Counted from the stretch's first letter, positions 7,832 through 14,946 are shown. The stretch: DNA of 20,946 nt from an uncultured Collinsella sp. (GCA_959020035.1 CAUEQX010000014.1:1-20946); one strand, 5' to 3'. Program-made: numbers and translations. Notes: generated by a model not told the origin, from the sequence alone.

Positions 7832-8419
7832 ATGGCGAACGACAGCAAGACATGGCGGTGCGGAAAGTATGAGCTCAGCTTTGACCGTCCGCGCATCATG
7901 GGCGTCCTCAACGTGACGCCCGATTCGTTTAGCGACGGCGGGGAGCACTTCGACCCCGATGCCGCCATCGAGTACGGCCTGGCGATGCTCGATGCCGGCG
8001 CCGACATCATCGACGTGGGCGGTGAGTCCACGCGCCCTGGTTTTACCCCGGTCAACCCCGACGAGGAAGCTCGCCGCGTGCTGCCCGTGGTGCGCGCGCT
8101 GGCCAAGGAGGGCGCCATCGTCTCGATCGACACGCGTCATGTGGCGGTTGCCAAGGCGGCCGTGCGCTGCGGCGCCTCGATCGTCAACGACGTGACGGGC
8201 TTCACCGATCCCAAGATGGTCGAGTTTGTTAAGACGAGTACCTGCGGCGTCATCGTGATGCATGCCGGCGAGGTCGCCGCGCCCACCCGCACGCACGCAA
8301 CGGTGCAGCTCGATACCTCGGCAGCGGCGTTTGTTGCCGAGAAGGCGCGCGAGGCGGCTGCCGAGGCCGCGCGTGAGGCCGAGAAGCCGCCGTCGCGGCA
8401 AGCTGCTGGGCGATCCTAA
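7832..8419 (+). CDS. folP: Dihydropteroate synthase, N-terminal part (frame broken near 8390)
   Basis: N-terminal part of dihydropteroate synthase, which joins 6-hydroxymethyl-dihydropterin pyrophosphate to p-aminobenzoate in folate synthesis and is the sulfonamide target. The 195-codon frame shows MGVLNVTPDSFSDGG (23-37), DIIDVGGESTRPGFTPV, SIDTRHVAVAKAAVRCGASIVNDVTG and VIVMHAGEV, the first six strands of the TIM barrel. After a run of Ala/Glu/Lys-rich sequence it shifts out of frame and stops at 8417-8419. The missing barrel half continues in the +1 frame (next entry). Removing one C from the CCGCC at 8387-8391 would give an uninterrupted 577-residue FolP-FolK protein. The ATG at 7832 sits 6 bases after AGGAGG; the ATG at 7826 would abut it. 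This may be a real mutation or a sequencing error. Confidence 0.88.
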   Translation: MANDSKTWRCGKYELSFDRPRIMGVLNVTPDSFSDGGEHFDPDAAIEYGLAMLDAGADIIDVGGESTRPGFTPVNPDEEARRVLPVVRALAKEGAIVSIDTRHVAVAKAAVRCGASIVNDVTGFTDPKMVEFVKTSTCGVIVMHAGEVAAPTRTHATVQLDTSAAAFVAEKAREAAAEAAREAEKPPSRQAAGRS

Positions 8420-9566
8420 GCCGGAGACCAAGCTTCCGGGCGGCGTGGTGCAGACCTCGTTGCCGTTTGGCGAACCGGAGCCCACGTCCGAGCCTGCAAG
8501 CGAGCAGGAGACGCCGGCCGCCGAGCAGGCTGCTGCAGCTGAGACCGTCGCGCTCGCGCCCGAGGCCGCGCCCGCAGCCACCGAGGCCGCATCGGAGCCC
8601 AATGACCGCCTGGCCGCCATGATGCGCCGCAGCGCCCGCCGCGAGGAAGCCTACGTGCCCACCTCGCAGCTCCGCCGTTTCACCCTGCCCGATTCGGCGC
8701 CCATCATGCGCCGCGTCATGGGCTTTCTGTCCGACCAGGCCCGCACGCTCATCCATGCCGGCGTGTCGCGCGACCGCATCTGCATTGATCCTGGCCCGGG
8801 CTTTGGTAAGTCGGCTAACGAGGACATCGTCATCCAGCGCGAGACTGCCAAGATGGCGTCACTGGGCTATCCGCTCATGTGCGCCGTGTCGCGCAAGCGC
8901 TTTGTGGGCGCCGTCTCGGGCGTGACCGAGGCCGCCGAGCGCGATGCCGCTACGTTTGGCGTGTGCCTGGGCGCCATCCAGGCCGGTGCCAACATCGTGC
9001 GCGTGCACGACGCCGCGGGTTTTGCGCAGTTCCTGAACGGTTACTGGGCGGTTGCCAAGCCGCAGCCGCGCCGCGCGTTTGTGGCTGTGGGCTCCAACCT
9101 GGGGCATCGCTGCGACAACATCCGCGCTGCACGCGAGATGATCGCCGAGATTCCACTCACCTGCGTGTCCAACTCCTCCAAGATTTACGAGAGCGAGCCG
9201 GCCTACGAGACGCGCCAGGACGCGTTTGCCAACGCCGTCATCGAGATCAAGACCGAGCTGGCGCCGCTGGTGCTGCTCGATGAACTCATGAAGATCGAGG
9301 CTGAGCTGGGGCGCGACCGCTCCAAAAAGGCCAAGGCCAACGGTCCGCGCACCATCGACCTGGACCTGCTCTGGATGGACGGCGAGACCCACGGCGGCAA
9401 AAAGCTGCGCCTGCCGCATCCGCTGATCGGCGAGCGCGATTTTGTGCTGGTGCCGCTCGAGGACTTGATGCACGACCCGGCGCGGTTCTTCCGCTACAAC
9501 GGTGTCGAGGTCAAGGAGCCCGAGGACCGCGTGGGCCATATCGTGGGCGAATTGGGGCGTATGTAG
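8262..9566 (+). CDS. folK: Dihydropteroate synthase C-terminal part fused to HPPK (FolK)
   Basis: The frame is open from an ATG at 8262, but its first ~43 codons are an Arg/Pro-rich overlap with folP and not homologous; meaningful sequence begins about 8390 (RRGKLLGDPKPET). A low-complexity Ala/Glu/Pro stretch (to about 8650) precedes the second half of the synthase barrel: APIMRRVMGFLSDQA, ICIDPGPGFGKSANEDIVI and MCAVSRKRFVGAVSG, with the Ser-Arg-Lys pterin/phosphate site. From about 9080 a complete FolK domain (6-hydroxymethyl-7,8-dihydropterin pyrophosphokinase) follows: FVAVGSNLGHRCDNI, ESEPAYETRQDAFANAV, GPRTIDLDLLWMD and LPHPLIGERDFVLVPL. FolK makes the substrate used by FolP, so the fusion links consecutive steps. 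Without the N-terminal half the synthase would be inactive, whereas FolK might still function. The stop abuts the next ATG. Confidence 0.85.
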   Translation: MPARSPRPPARTQRCSSIPRQRRLLPRRRARRLPRPRVRPRSRRRGKLLGDPKPETKLPGGVVQTSLPFGEPEPTSEPASEQETPAAEQAAAAETVALAPEAAPAATEAASEPNDRLAAMMRRSARREEAYVPTSQLRRFTLPDSAPIMRRVMGFLSDQARTLIHAGVSRDRICIDPGPGFGKSANEDIVIQRETAKMASLGYPLMCAVSRKRFVGAVSGVTEAAERDAATFGVCLGAIQAGANIVRVHDAAGFAQFLNGYWAVAKPQPRRAFVAVGSNLGHRCDNIRAAREMIAEIPLTCVSNSSKIYESEPAYETRQDAFANAVIEIKTELAPLVLLDELMKIEAELGRDRSKKAKANGPRTIDLDLLWMDGETHGGKKLRLPHPLIGERDFVLVPLEDLMHDPARFFRYNGVEVKEPEDRVGHIVGELGRM

Positions 9567-10268
9567 ATGATCGAGATGAACGCTGTTGCCGCCGGTACCG
9601 AGCTTGACGCCGCGCGCGACGCGGGCCGCGAGGGTGTGTCCGCGGGCTGGTGCGCTTGGAGCGCGGGCGAGGCGTCGTTGACGTTTTCGCTGGTCGTGCG
9701 TCCGGATGTGAACATGCATGCCTTCCACGGCCTGCCGTTTGTGGCTGCGATGGGCATGATGGACGCGCTCGTGGGCACGGCTTCGACGCCGGGGTTGGGC
9801 CTTGCCGGTAAGGTGGGTATCCAGTGGCCGAGCGATATCGTGTGCGGTGCGCCTGCGTTTGAGACGTCGCTCGCGCGTGTTGCCGTGAACGGCGGTGCCG
9901 GTGCTGCGGGCATGTTCGGTGCCGTGACGGTGGATATTGAGCGTTCGGCGCTGGGCGAGCTTGGTGTGGACGTGGCTGACGAAGCGCTGGTCGAGGAGTT
10001 GGCCGCCGCCGTGCTGACCCGTGTGGACACCTGGGCGGTTGTTGCCAACACGCCGCAGGGCGCTGCCGGTCCGCTGGCCCCCGTGTTGGGCGAGTACTTC
10101 GACATGGTGCCGCTGCTGGGCCGCCAAGTTGCGGCGGTGTCGCCCAACGGCTTGCCGCTTGCGGTCGGTGTGTTTGCGGGCCTGGACATCTGGGGTCGCG
10201 CGACCATTAAGACCGATGCCGGCGAGCAGGAGTTTCCGCCCGAGGCCGTACGAATTCGCGGACTGTAA
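9567..10268 (+). CDS. Biotin-protein-ligase-like protein, probably degenerate
   Basis: The 233 residues resemble the catalytic and C-terminal domains of BirA, which attaches biotin to carboxylase carrier proteins. The alignable pieces by eye are SLTFSLVVRPD (BirA-type 'LYFSLLLRP'), the following helix LPFVAAMGMMDALV, QWPSDIVCG (BirA 'KWPNDI') and the SH3-like C-terminal strand DIWGRATIKTDAGEQEF. The usual GRGRRGR biotinyl-AMP loop is replaced by AGREGVSAGW, the KWPND lysine is Gln86 and the later GRKVAGIL lysine motif is missing, so ligase activity is doubtful. The ATG at 9567 follows the folK stop directly (9576 is an alternative start), so it is translated with the folate operon. birA often neighbours the type III pantothenate kinase gene, which converges here. 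It may be a degenerate paralogue or a repurposed lipoate/biotin-ligase fold. Confidence 0.6.
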   Translation: MIEMNAVAAGTELDAARDAGREGVSAGWCAWSAGEASLTFSLVVRPDVNMHAFHGLPFVAAMGMMDALVGTASTPGLGLAGKVGIQWPSDIVCGAPAFETSLARVAVNGGAGAAGMFGAVTVDIERSALGELGVDVADEALVEELAAAVLTRVDTWAVVANTPQGAAGPLAPVLGEYFDMVPLLGRQVAAVSPNGLPLAVGVFAGLDIWGRATIKTDAGEQEFPPEAVRIRGL

Positions 10269-10305
10269 CGCGAGGCGCCCGCGCTCAAAGATAACGATGA
10301 CAACG

Positions 10306-10339
10306 AAAGCTCTCCTCGGCTTGCACCGGGGAGGGCTTT
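10306..10339 (+). terminator. Terminator-like hairpin after the folate operon
   Basis: AAAGCTCTCCTCGG (10306-10319) pairs over 14 positions, two of them G-U, with CCGGGGAGGGCTTT (10326-10339), loop CTTGCA, and the stem ends in a T-run. It lies 38 bases after the ligase-like gene. Confidence 0.75.
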
Positions 10340-10365
10340 GCGTGACTGCGGGGTAGCACCTCGGA

Positions 10366-10408
10366 CCTATTCCTCAAAACTGAAAATTTATCGATTTTGA
10401 GGAATAGG
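10366..10408. repeat. Perfect 14-bp inverted repeat between convergent genes
   Basis: CCTATTCCTCAAAA (10366-10379) and TTTTGAGGAATAGG (10395-10408) are exact complements around a 15-base AT-rich loop. On either strand the stem is followed or preceded by A/T-rich sequence. It could act as a bidirectional terminator for the ligase-like gene and coaX, or be a copy of a dispersed palindrome like the one at 5902-5970, which also contains GGAATAG. Confidence 0.7.
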
Positions 10409-10465
10409 CTTGGCGAACGTTTGCGGGGGCTGTGGCATCGGACATGCTCGACTTAAGCCCCTGCT

Positions 10466-11239
10466 CTATCCCAGCTCCTGCATGCGGCGGTAGATTTCGC
10501 AGATGCCCTTGATGGTGAGTTGACCGTCTACCACGTCGAAGGCATCGGTCGAGCCGGCGACGATGCCGGCGAGACCGCCTGTGGCGACAACGGTGGCATC
10601 GTCGCGGCCCAGCTCGCGCTTCATGCGCGCGACCAGGCCTTCGGCCATGGCGGCGGCGCCCATCACGGCGCCGACCTTGATGCATTCCTCGGTGTCACGG
10701 CCGATGGCGTGCTCGGGCGCCTCGAGCGGCACGCTGGCGAGCTTGGCGGCACGGGCAGCAAGCGCGTCCATGGAGATACGGATGCCCGGCGCAATCGCTC
10801 CGCCAATGTAATAACCGTCCTCATCGATGACGTCGATATTGGTCGCGGTGCCAAAGTCCACCACGATTGCCGGCGCGCCGTAGAAAGTTTCGGCCGCAAC
10901 GGCGTTAGCGACGCGATCGGCGCCTACGGCTTGGGGACGCGCCGCGCGCAGCTTGGTCACCGCGGCCGTCTGCGGCCCGATGACGATGGCGTCCGCGGCA
11001 ATGCGGTCGGCCACGGCGTGCCATTCGCGCGAGAGCTGCGGCACCACGCCGGCAAAGGCGATCGCGTCGACCGCGCCGAGCGAGAGGTCGTACATCTTAA
11101 AGAAGCCCATCAGGCGCACGTGGATCTCGTCGGCGGTATAGGAGCGGTCGGTGGGCATACGCCACGACTGCACCAGCTCGTCTCCGTCAAACAGCCCCAT
11201 GGCCGTCTGCGTGTTTCCCATATCGATAGCGAGCAGCAT
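10466..11239 (-). CDS. coaX: Type III pantothenate kinase
   Basis: Phosphorylates pantothenate with ATP, the first step of coenzyme A synthesis; the type III enzyme typically is not feedback-inhibited by CoA and needs a monovalent cation. The 257 residues match the family (about 255-260). ASKHA-fold motifs are visible: LLAIDMGNTQTAMGLFDGD at the N-terminus (phosphate 1), VGADRVANAVAA with the catalytic Asp108, VVDFGTATNIDVID (Asp128, phosphate 2), GGAIAPGI and VVATGGLAGIVA (adenosine site). The start at 11239 has CGGGAG 5-6 bases upstream; the frame extends further upstream through 11260, but those starts lack a ribosome site. It converges with the biotin-ligase-like gene and diverges from the tRNA-fMet gene. 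Confidence 0.96.
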   Translation of the reverse strand: MLLAIDMGNTQTAMGLFDGDELVQSWRMPTDRSYTADEIHVRLMGFFKMYDLSLGAVDAIAFAGVVPQLSREWHAVADRIAADAIVIGPQTAAVTKLRAARPQAVGADRVANAVAAETFYGAPAIVVDFGTATNIDVIDEDGYYIGGAIAPGIRISMDALAARAAKLASVPLEAPEHAIGRDTEECIKVGAVMGAAAMAEGLVARMKRELGRDDATVVATGGLAGIVAGSTDAFDVVDGQLTIKGICEIYRRMQELG

Positions 11240-11375
11240 GTCTACTCCCGGTGTTGGCATAAAAGGACGCGCACCATTGTATACGTGCCGTCGACGGCGC
11301 TCGGCTGCGATTCGTTTACGGTGATAGGGGCTGAGGGGTTTAAATATGAAGGAATTATGCTCTACGAGATTTTCC

Positions 11376-11404
11376 TTGCCGTTTACCGAACTCCCGCGTA
11401 ATAT
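11376..11404 (+). promoter_or_regulatory. Promoter of the initiator tRNA gene
   Basis: TTGCCG (11376-11381), a 17-bp spacer and TAATAT (11399-11404) fit a sigma-70 promoter. The predicted transcript start near 11411 is about 25 bases before the mature tRNA 5' end. Confidence 0.65.
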
Positions 11405-11435
11405 TCTTTCTTGCGCACATGAGGCGCCCAGACAT

Positions 11436-11512
<77 letters not shown>

Positions 11513-11522
11513 AGAACTTGCA

Positions 11523-11551
11523 GCTCGTCGGCCTAGCCGGCGAGCTTTTTT
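11523..11551 (+). terminator. Intrinsic terminator of tRNA-fMet
   Basis: GCTCGTCGGC (11523-11532) pairs with GCCGGCGAGC (11536-11545), one G-U, loop CTA, followed by six Ts (11546-11551). Confidence 0.92.
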
Positions 11552-11600
11552 GTTATTTCGGGACCGTGTTTTCGGTCCAATTCTCGGCCTCTCAAACAAA

Positions 11601-11900
11601 ATCTCGATCCGTAACATCTAGACCCGATTTGGGCGGCTAGGTGTTACAGATCGAGATATACCGGTGGGTTGGGTCCCGTTTGTCTAAATCTGTAACACGA
11701 GGGACGGTTTTTGCCGAGTAACCGTTACAGATTGAGATTTTCTAGCAGGCGGGTTTGGTTTGTCTCGATCTGTAACAGATAGGGGCCAAAAGTGGGCCTA
11801 GCTGTTACAGATCTAGATTGTTGAGGATGGGCCGAGAGGAATGTCTCGATCTGTAACAGTAAGACCCGGTTTTGCCGAGTAACTGTTACAGATTGAGACA
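11601..11900. repeat. Array of four ~80-bp palindromic units (eight alternating copies of a 16-base motif)
   Basis: The motif TCTCGATCTGTAACAG, with up to three changes per copy, occurs eight times in strictly alternating orientation. Forward copies begin near 11602, 11683, 11763 and 11844; reversed copies (CTGTTACAGATCGAGA) have their GTTACAGA at 11643, 11724, 11804 and 11885. Successive copies lie 39-41 bp apart and same-orientation copies 80-81 bp apart. Each forward/reverse pair can form a hairpin with a 15-18 bp stem and a loop of about 24 bases. Loop sequences are partly related (GGTTTTTGCCGAGTAAC and GGTTTTGCCGAGTAACT in units 2 and 4). No protein-coding gene covers the array. Together with the tRNA terminator and the oxidoreductase leader it accounts for the 528-bp gap 11513-12040. 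Function unknown. Confidence 0.9.
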
Positions 11901-11958
11901 AACTGACGGGCCGTCCCGTCCCATCCACCTGCTGCCACCTGATATTCGCCGATTTCCG

Positions 11959-11988
11959 TTGTGCCGCCATGCCCCCATGCCATATCCT
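11959..11988 (+). promoter_or_regulatory. Possible promoter of the flavin oxidoreductase gene
   Basis: TTGTGC (11959-11964), an 18-bp spacer and TATCCT (11983-11988), about 50 bases upstream of the start codon. A weak match by eye. Confidence 0.3.
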
Positions 11989-12040
11989 CTAGACAACTAC
12001 GCGGCATCATCGCCGCCGCGCCTACAAGAGAGGAATGTCC

Positions 12041-14071
12041 ATGACCGCACCTGCATCCAAGCTGCTCCAGCCCATTACGGTTGGCCCCCTTGAGCTCAAG
12101 AACCGCATTATGTTCCCGCCGCTGACCACCGGCTACGAGGAGCGCGACGGCTCCATTGGCGAGCGCAGCCTGGCTTTTTACGAGCGCCTGGCCCGTGGCG
12201 GCGTGAGCTACATCGTCATCGGCGACGTCGCTCCCGTCATGACCGCAAGCCCCACGCCCAAGCTGGCGACCGACGCCCAGATCCCCACGTTTAAGGCGCT
12301 GGCCGATGCCGTCCACAAGCACGGCGCCAAGGTCGCGCTGCAGTTGTTCCACCCCGAGTACGACGTGCCCGGTGTCGGCCGCATGGTCATGGGATCCATG
12401 GCTGCCGCCAAGGCCGCGCAGGAGGCCAAGGCCGCCGGTGACGAGGAGACCTTTGCCGCCAAGATGGCCGAGTCCAACGAGATTCGCAACCAGGCCTACG
12501 CCAAGCTGCACCACGATATGCAGCACTTTGTGAACGAGGCGAGCGTAGAGCAGCTCACCCAGATCAAGGAGGCCATTGCTGCCTCGGCCGCTCGCGCGCA
12601 GCAGGCCGGGATCGACGCCATCGAGGTCCACGGCGACCGCCTGGTGGGTTCGCTGTGCTCGGCCATCCTCAACCAGCGCACCGACGAGTACGGTGGTTCG
12701 TTCGAGAACCGCGTTCGCTACGCGCTGGAGGTCGTCGCTGCCATTAAGGAAGCCGCGCCGCAGCTGATGGTGGAGTACAAGCTCCCCGTGATCATGGAGA
12801 ACCCAGACGGCACGCCGCGCGGCAAGGGCGGCCTGCAGCCCGACGAGGCCTGTGAGTTCGCCAAGCTGCTCGAGGGCGCGGGCATGGACATGATCCAGGT
12901 CGCGCAGGCTAACCATACCTGCAACATGGGAGACACCATTCCGCCCATGGGCGCCATGCCCTACAACTGGACGCTGCCCGTGGCCGAGCGCGTCAAGGCC
13001 TTGGTCTCCGTGCCGGTGGCAACCGTCGGCCGCGTTGTCTCGGTCGAGGCCGGCGAGAAGATTCTGGAAGACGGCGCGGCCGACATCATCGCGTACGGCC
13101 GTTCGCTCATGTGCGACCCCGACATTGCGCTGAAAGCTGCCACGGGTGAGCCCATCCGCGAGTGCCTCAACTGCAACAAGGGCTGCGTCGACGCGATTCA
13201 AAACCGCAAGTACATCTCGTGCGTGCTCAACGCCGAGAACGGCGACGAGGCGACCATCGCCATCAAGCCGGGCGAGGGCGACAAGAAGATCGCCGTGGTG
13301 GGCGGCGGTATTGCTGGCTTGGAGGCCGCGCGCGTGGCGGCCAAGCGCAGCTACGATGTGACCGTTTACGAGGCGAGCGATCATCTGGGCGGCCAGATTG
13401 TGCTGGCGGCCGCGCCTCCGCGCAAGGACGAGATTATGCGCTCGGTCGAGTACTACGAGAAGATTCTGCCTGGCCTGGGCGTGAAGGTTGAGCTCAACCA
13501 TGTCGCTACCGCTGAGGACCTCAACGCCGCCGACGCTGCGATTGTTGCCGTGGGCGCGCACGACGTGGTCATCCCCGTTCCGGGTGCCGACTCGGAGAAG
13601 GTCGTCTCGAGCTGGGACGTGCTGGCCGGCAAGGTGGAGCTCAGCGGGCGCGTCGCCGTCATTGGCGGTGGCCTGGTGGGCACCGAGACTGCCGAGTACC
13701 TGCTGCAGCACGGCTGCGAGGTGGCGATCGTGGAGATGCTCGACAAGATTGCCGCGGGCGAGTCCGAGACCATTCTGCCACTGATCATGAGCGACTTTGC
13801 AGAGCAAAACGTGGAGCAGCACGTGAAGACCCGCCTGACCGCCATTACCGACGAGGGCGTGGAGGCTGTGCGTACCGCCGAAGACGGCGCCGAGGAGCCG
13901 GTGAAGATCGCCTGCGATTACGTGGTGATGGCCGTGGGTTCCAAGGCCAACATGTTTGACCTGGACGGCGTAACGGTGCCCGTGACCTGCGTGGGCGACT
14001 GCTCGGGCGAGCGCACCGCCGACATTGCCAGCGCCATCCGCACGGCATATCACGCGGCCAACGAGCTGTAG
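12041..14071 (+). CDS. NADH:flavin oxidoreductase with [4Fe-4S], FMN and FAD domains (2,4-dienoyl-CoA reductase / BaiCD-BaiH / enoate reductase type)
   Basis: A 676-residue cytoplasmic redox enzyme of the class that passes electrons from NAD(P)H through FAD and a [4Fe-4S] cluster to FMN to reduce an activated C=C bond. The N-terminal old-yellow-enzyme TIM barrel (about 1-365) shows LLQPITVGPLELKNRIMFPP and NQRTDEYGGSFENRVRYALEV. The cluster motif C375-x2-C378-x3-C382-x11-C394 follows, then two dinucleotide folds, IAVVGGGIAGLEAARVA near 417 and RVAVIGGGLVGTETAEYL near 540. The usual H-x-A-H-G-Y motif of dienoyl-CoA reductases reads HGDRLVG (197-203), and there is an Ala/Glu-rich insertion after GRMVMGS, so the substrate is probably not a plain dienoyl-CoA; bile acid, steroid or cinnamate-type enones are possibilities only. 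The ATG at 12041 has AGAGAGGA at 7-base spacing; the ATG at 12035 would abut it. Single-gene unit. Confidence 0.9.
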   Translation: MTAPASKLLQPITVGPLELKNRIMFPPLTTGYEERDGSIGERSLAFYERLARGGVSYIVIGDVAPVMTASPTPKLATDAQIPTFKALADAVHKHGAKVALQLFHPEYDVPGVGRMVMGSMAAAKAAQEAKAAGDEETFAAKMAESNEIRNQAYAKLHHDMQHFVNEASVEQLTQIKEAIAASAARAQQAGIDAIEVHGDRLVGSLCSAILNQRTDEYGGSFENRVRYALEVVAAIKEAAPQLMVEYKLPVIMENPDGTPRGKGGLQPDEACEFAKLLEGAGMDMIQVAQANHTCNMGDTIPPMGAMPYNWTLPVAERVKALVSVPVATVGRVVSVEAGEKILEDGAADIIAYGRSLMCDPDIALKAATGEPIRECLNCNKGCVDAIQNRKYISCVLNAENGDEATIAIKPGEGDKKIAVVGGGIAGLEAARVAAKRSYDVTVYEASDHLGGQIVLAAAPPRKDEIMRSVEYYEKILPGLGVKVELNHVATAEDLNAADAAIVAVGAHDVVIPVPGADSEKVVSSWDVLAGKVELSGRVAVIGGGLVGTETAEYLLQHGCEVAIVEMLDKIAAGESETILPLIMSDFAEQNVEQHVKTRLTAITDEGVEAVRTAEDGAEEPVKIACDYVVMAVGSKANMFDLDGVTVPVTCVGDCSGERTADIASAIRTAYHAANEL

Positions 14072-14145
14072 TTAACTTCGCGGCCAGGCGGGGCGGTAGC
14101 ACGGATCCGTTTCGCCCGACTGCGTCCCGTCGGGTGTCAATCGGT

Positions 14146-14185
14146 GCGGGGCCTGCAAGCGCAGCAGGTCCCGCCCTTTTGTTTT
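14146..14185 (+). terminator. Intrinsic terminator after the flavin oxidoreductase
   Basis: GCGGGGCCTGC (14146-14156) pairs with GCAGGTCCCGC (14164-14174), one G-U, followed by a T-rich run (TTTTGTTTT). Confidence 0.88.
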
Positions 14186-14189
14186 GCTC

Positions 14190-14518
14190 CGGTGGATGGC
14201 AATGCGCGGTAATCATGAGGAGTGAGGACGTCTATTGCCTTGCAGATTACTCAAAATTATTGGGGGAGGGGTTAATAACTATATCTTCTATACCAAAGGA
14301 CATAAAGAGATGCCAATTTTGTTGACAAGCGAATGACGATTAGCTGCGAGTCAGCTACCAGCGTAAATAATCGATAAAGAAATGTCGTAATTTGGTGCCA
14401 AATGCCCAGATAACGCCGCGTCTATTTTAATTAACTGATTTGAGCAAACAGTAAAATGCTACTATCTAACTTGCACGTAAGAAAGCAGATTAACGGTTAA
14501 GGCTAAGAAGTGGCTGGT
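14190..14518 (+). promoter_or_regulatory. AT-rich gene-free upstream region with palindromes and a candidate promoter
   Basis: About 330 bp without a convincing gene, clearly richer in A/T than its surroundings. It holds TAGCTG-CGAGT-CAGCTA (14341-14357) and ATTTGG-TG-CCAAAT (14390-14403), both possible operator sites, and a candidate promoter TTGAGC (14440-14445), 17-bp spacer, TATCTA (14463-14468) about 50 bp before the HTH gene. TTGACA at 14322-14327 has no good -10 partner. The base composition suggests acquired sequence or a heavily regulated promoter. Confidence 0.45.
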
Positions 14519-14914
14519 ATGTCGGAAGCAACTAGGACTCGCACGCATGCGCCCGAGGTTGGGCAGCGCGCCGTCGAGGTCCTCCAAGAGGGGGTCGGTC
14601 ATCGTGCCCTCGCCGCGGAGCTCGGCATTCCCCAGGCCACGGCTCGTCAGTGGGCTCGCGCATATGCCGTGGGCGGTGCCGACGCCGTGCTCAACGCGGG
14701 TTCTCATCACCGCACGTATTCGTATGATGTCAAGCTCGCTGTGGTAAAGGACCGCCTGGAAAACGGCCTGACGGTTCGCGAGGCCATGATCAAGCACAAG
14801 ATTCCCAGCGAGTCTTCGGTCAAGGCTTGGTGCCGCCAGTATCGCGATGGCGGCGCGGATGCGCTGGTCGATAAGCCGCGTGGCCGCAAGCCGCGCGTTA
14901 AGCAGGCAGAGTAG
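14519..14914 (+). CDS. Helix-turn-helix protein resembling the OrfA of IS3/IS150-type elements
   Basis: A 131-residue basic protein made of two similar HTH units. Unit 1 (about 26-60) reads HRALAAELGIPQATARQWAR then AYAVGGADAVLN; unit 2 (about 84-118) reads TVREAMIKHKIPSESSVKAW then CRQYRDGGADALVD. The pair looks like an internal duplication and ends in a Lys/Arg tail (KPRGRKPRVKQAE). This architecture is typical of the DNA-binding OrfA/InsJ part of IS3-family transposases, but no OrfB/integrase frame and no terminal inverted repeats are found nearby, so it is either a domesticated regulator or an element remnant. The ATG at 14519 is chosen; the GTG at 14510 in the same frame is an alternative and neither has a strong ribosome site. 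A terminator separates it from the hydrogenase operon, which it might regulate by position alone. Confidence 0.75.
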   Translation: MSEATRTRTHAPEVGQRAVEVLQEGVGHRALAAELGIPQATARQWARAYAVGGADAVLNAGSHHRTYSYDVKLAVVKDRLENGLTVREAMIKHKIPSESSVKAWCRQYRDGGADALVDKPRGRKPRVKQAE

Positions 14915-14922
14915 CAAGAGGG

Positions 14923-14946
14923 TGCGCCCGCGGGGGCGCATTTTTC
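14923..14946 (+). terminator. Intrinsic terminator after the HTH gene
   Basis: TGCGCCC (14923-14929), loop GCG, GGGGCGCA (14933-14940), followed directly by five Ts. Confidence 0.9.

Noticed and set aside
11601..11900. CRISPR array
   Set aside because: Repeats alternate in orientation, are only about 16 bases and imperfect, several spacers are related to each other, and no cas genes are present.
11813..14053. 746-codon open frame on the minus strand
   Set aside because: It is the shadow of the GC-rich flavin oxidoreductase gene; the translation is Val/Ala/His/Gly-rich with no domain.
14134..14325. Small 63-codon frame after the oxidoreductase gene
   Set aside because: It overlaps the terminator, lacks a ribosome site and resembles no protein.
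14519..14914. Complete insertion sequence
   Set aside because: No transposase catalytic (DDE) frame, terminal inverted repeats or target duplication were found around the HTH gene.
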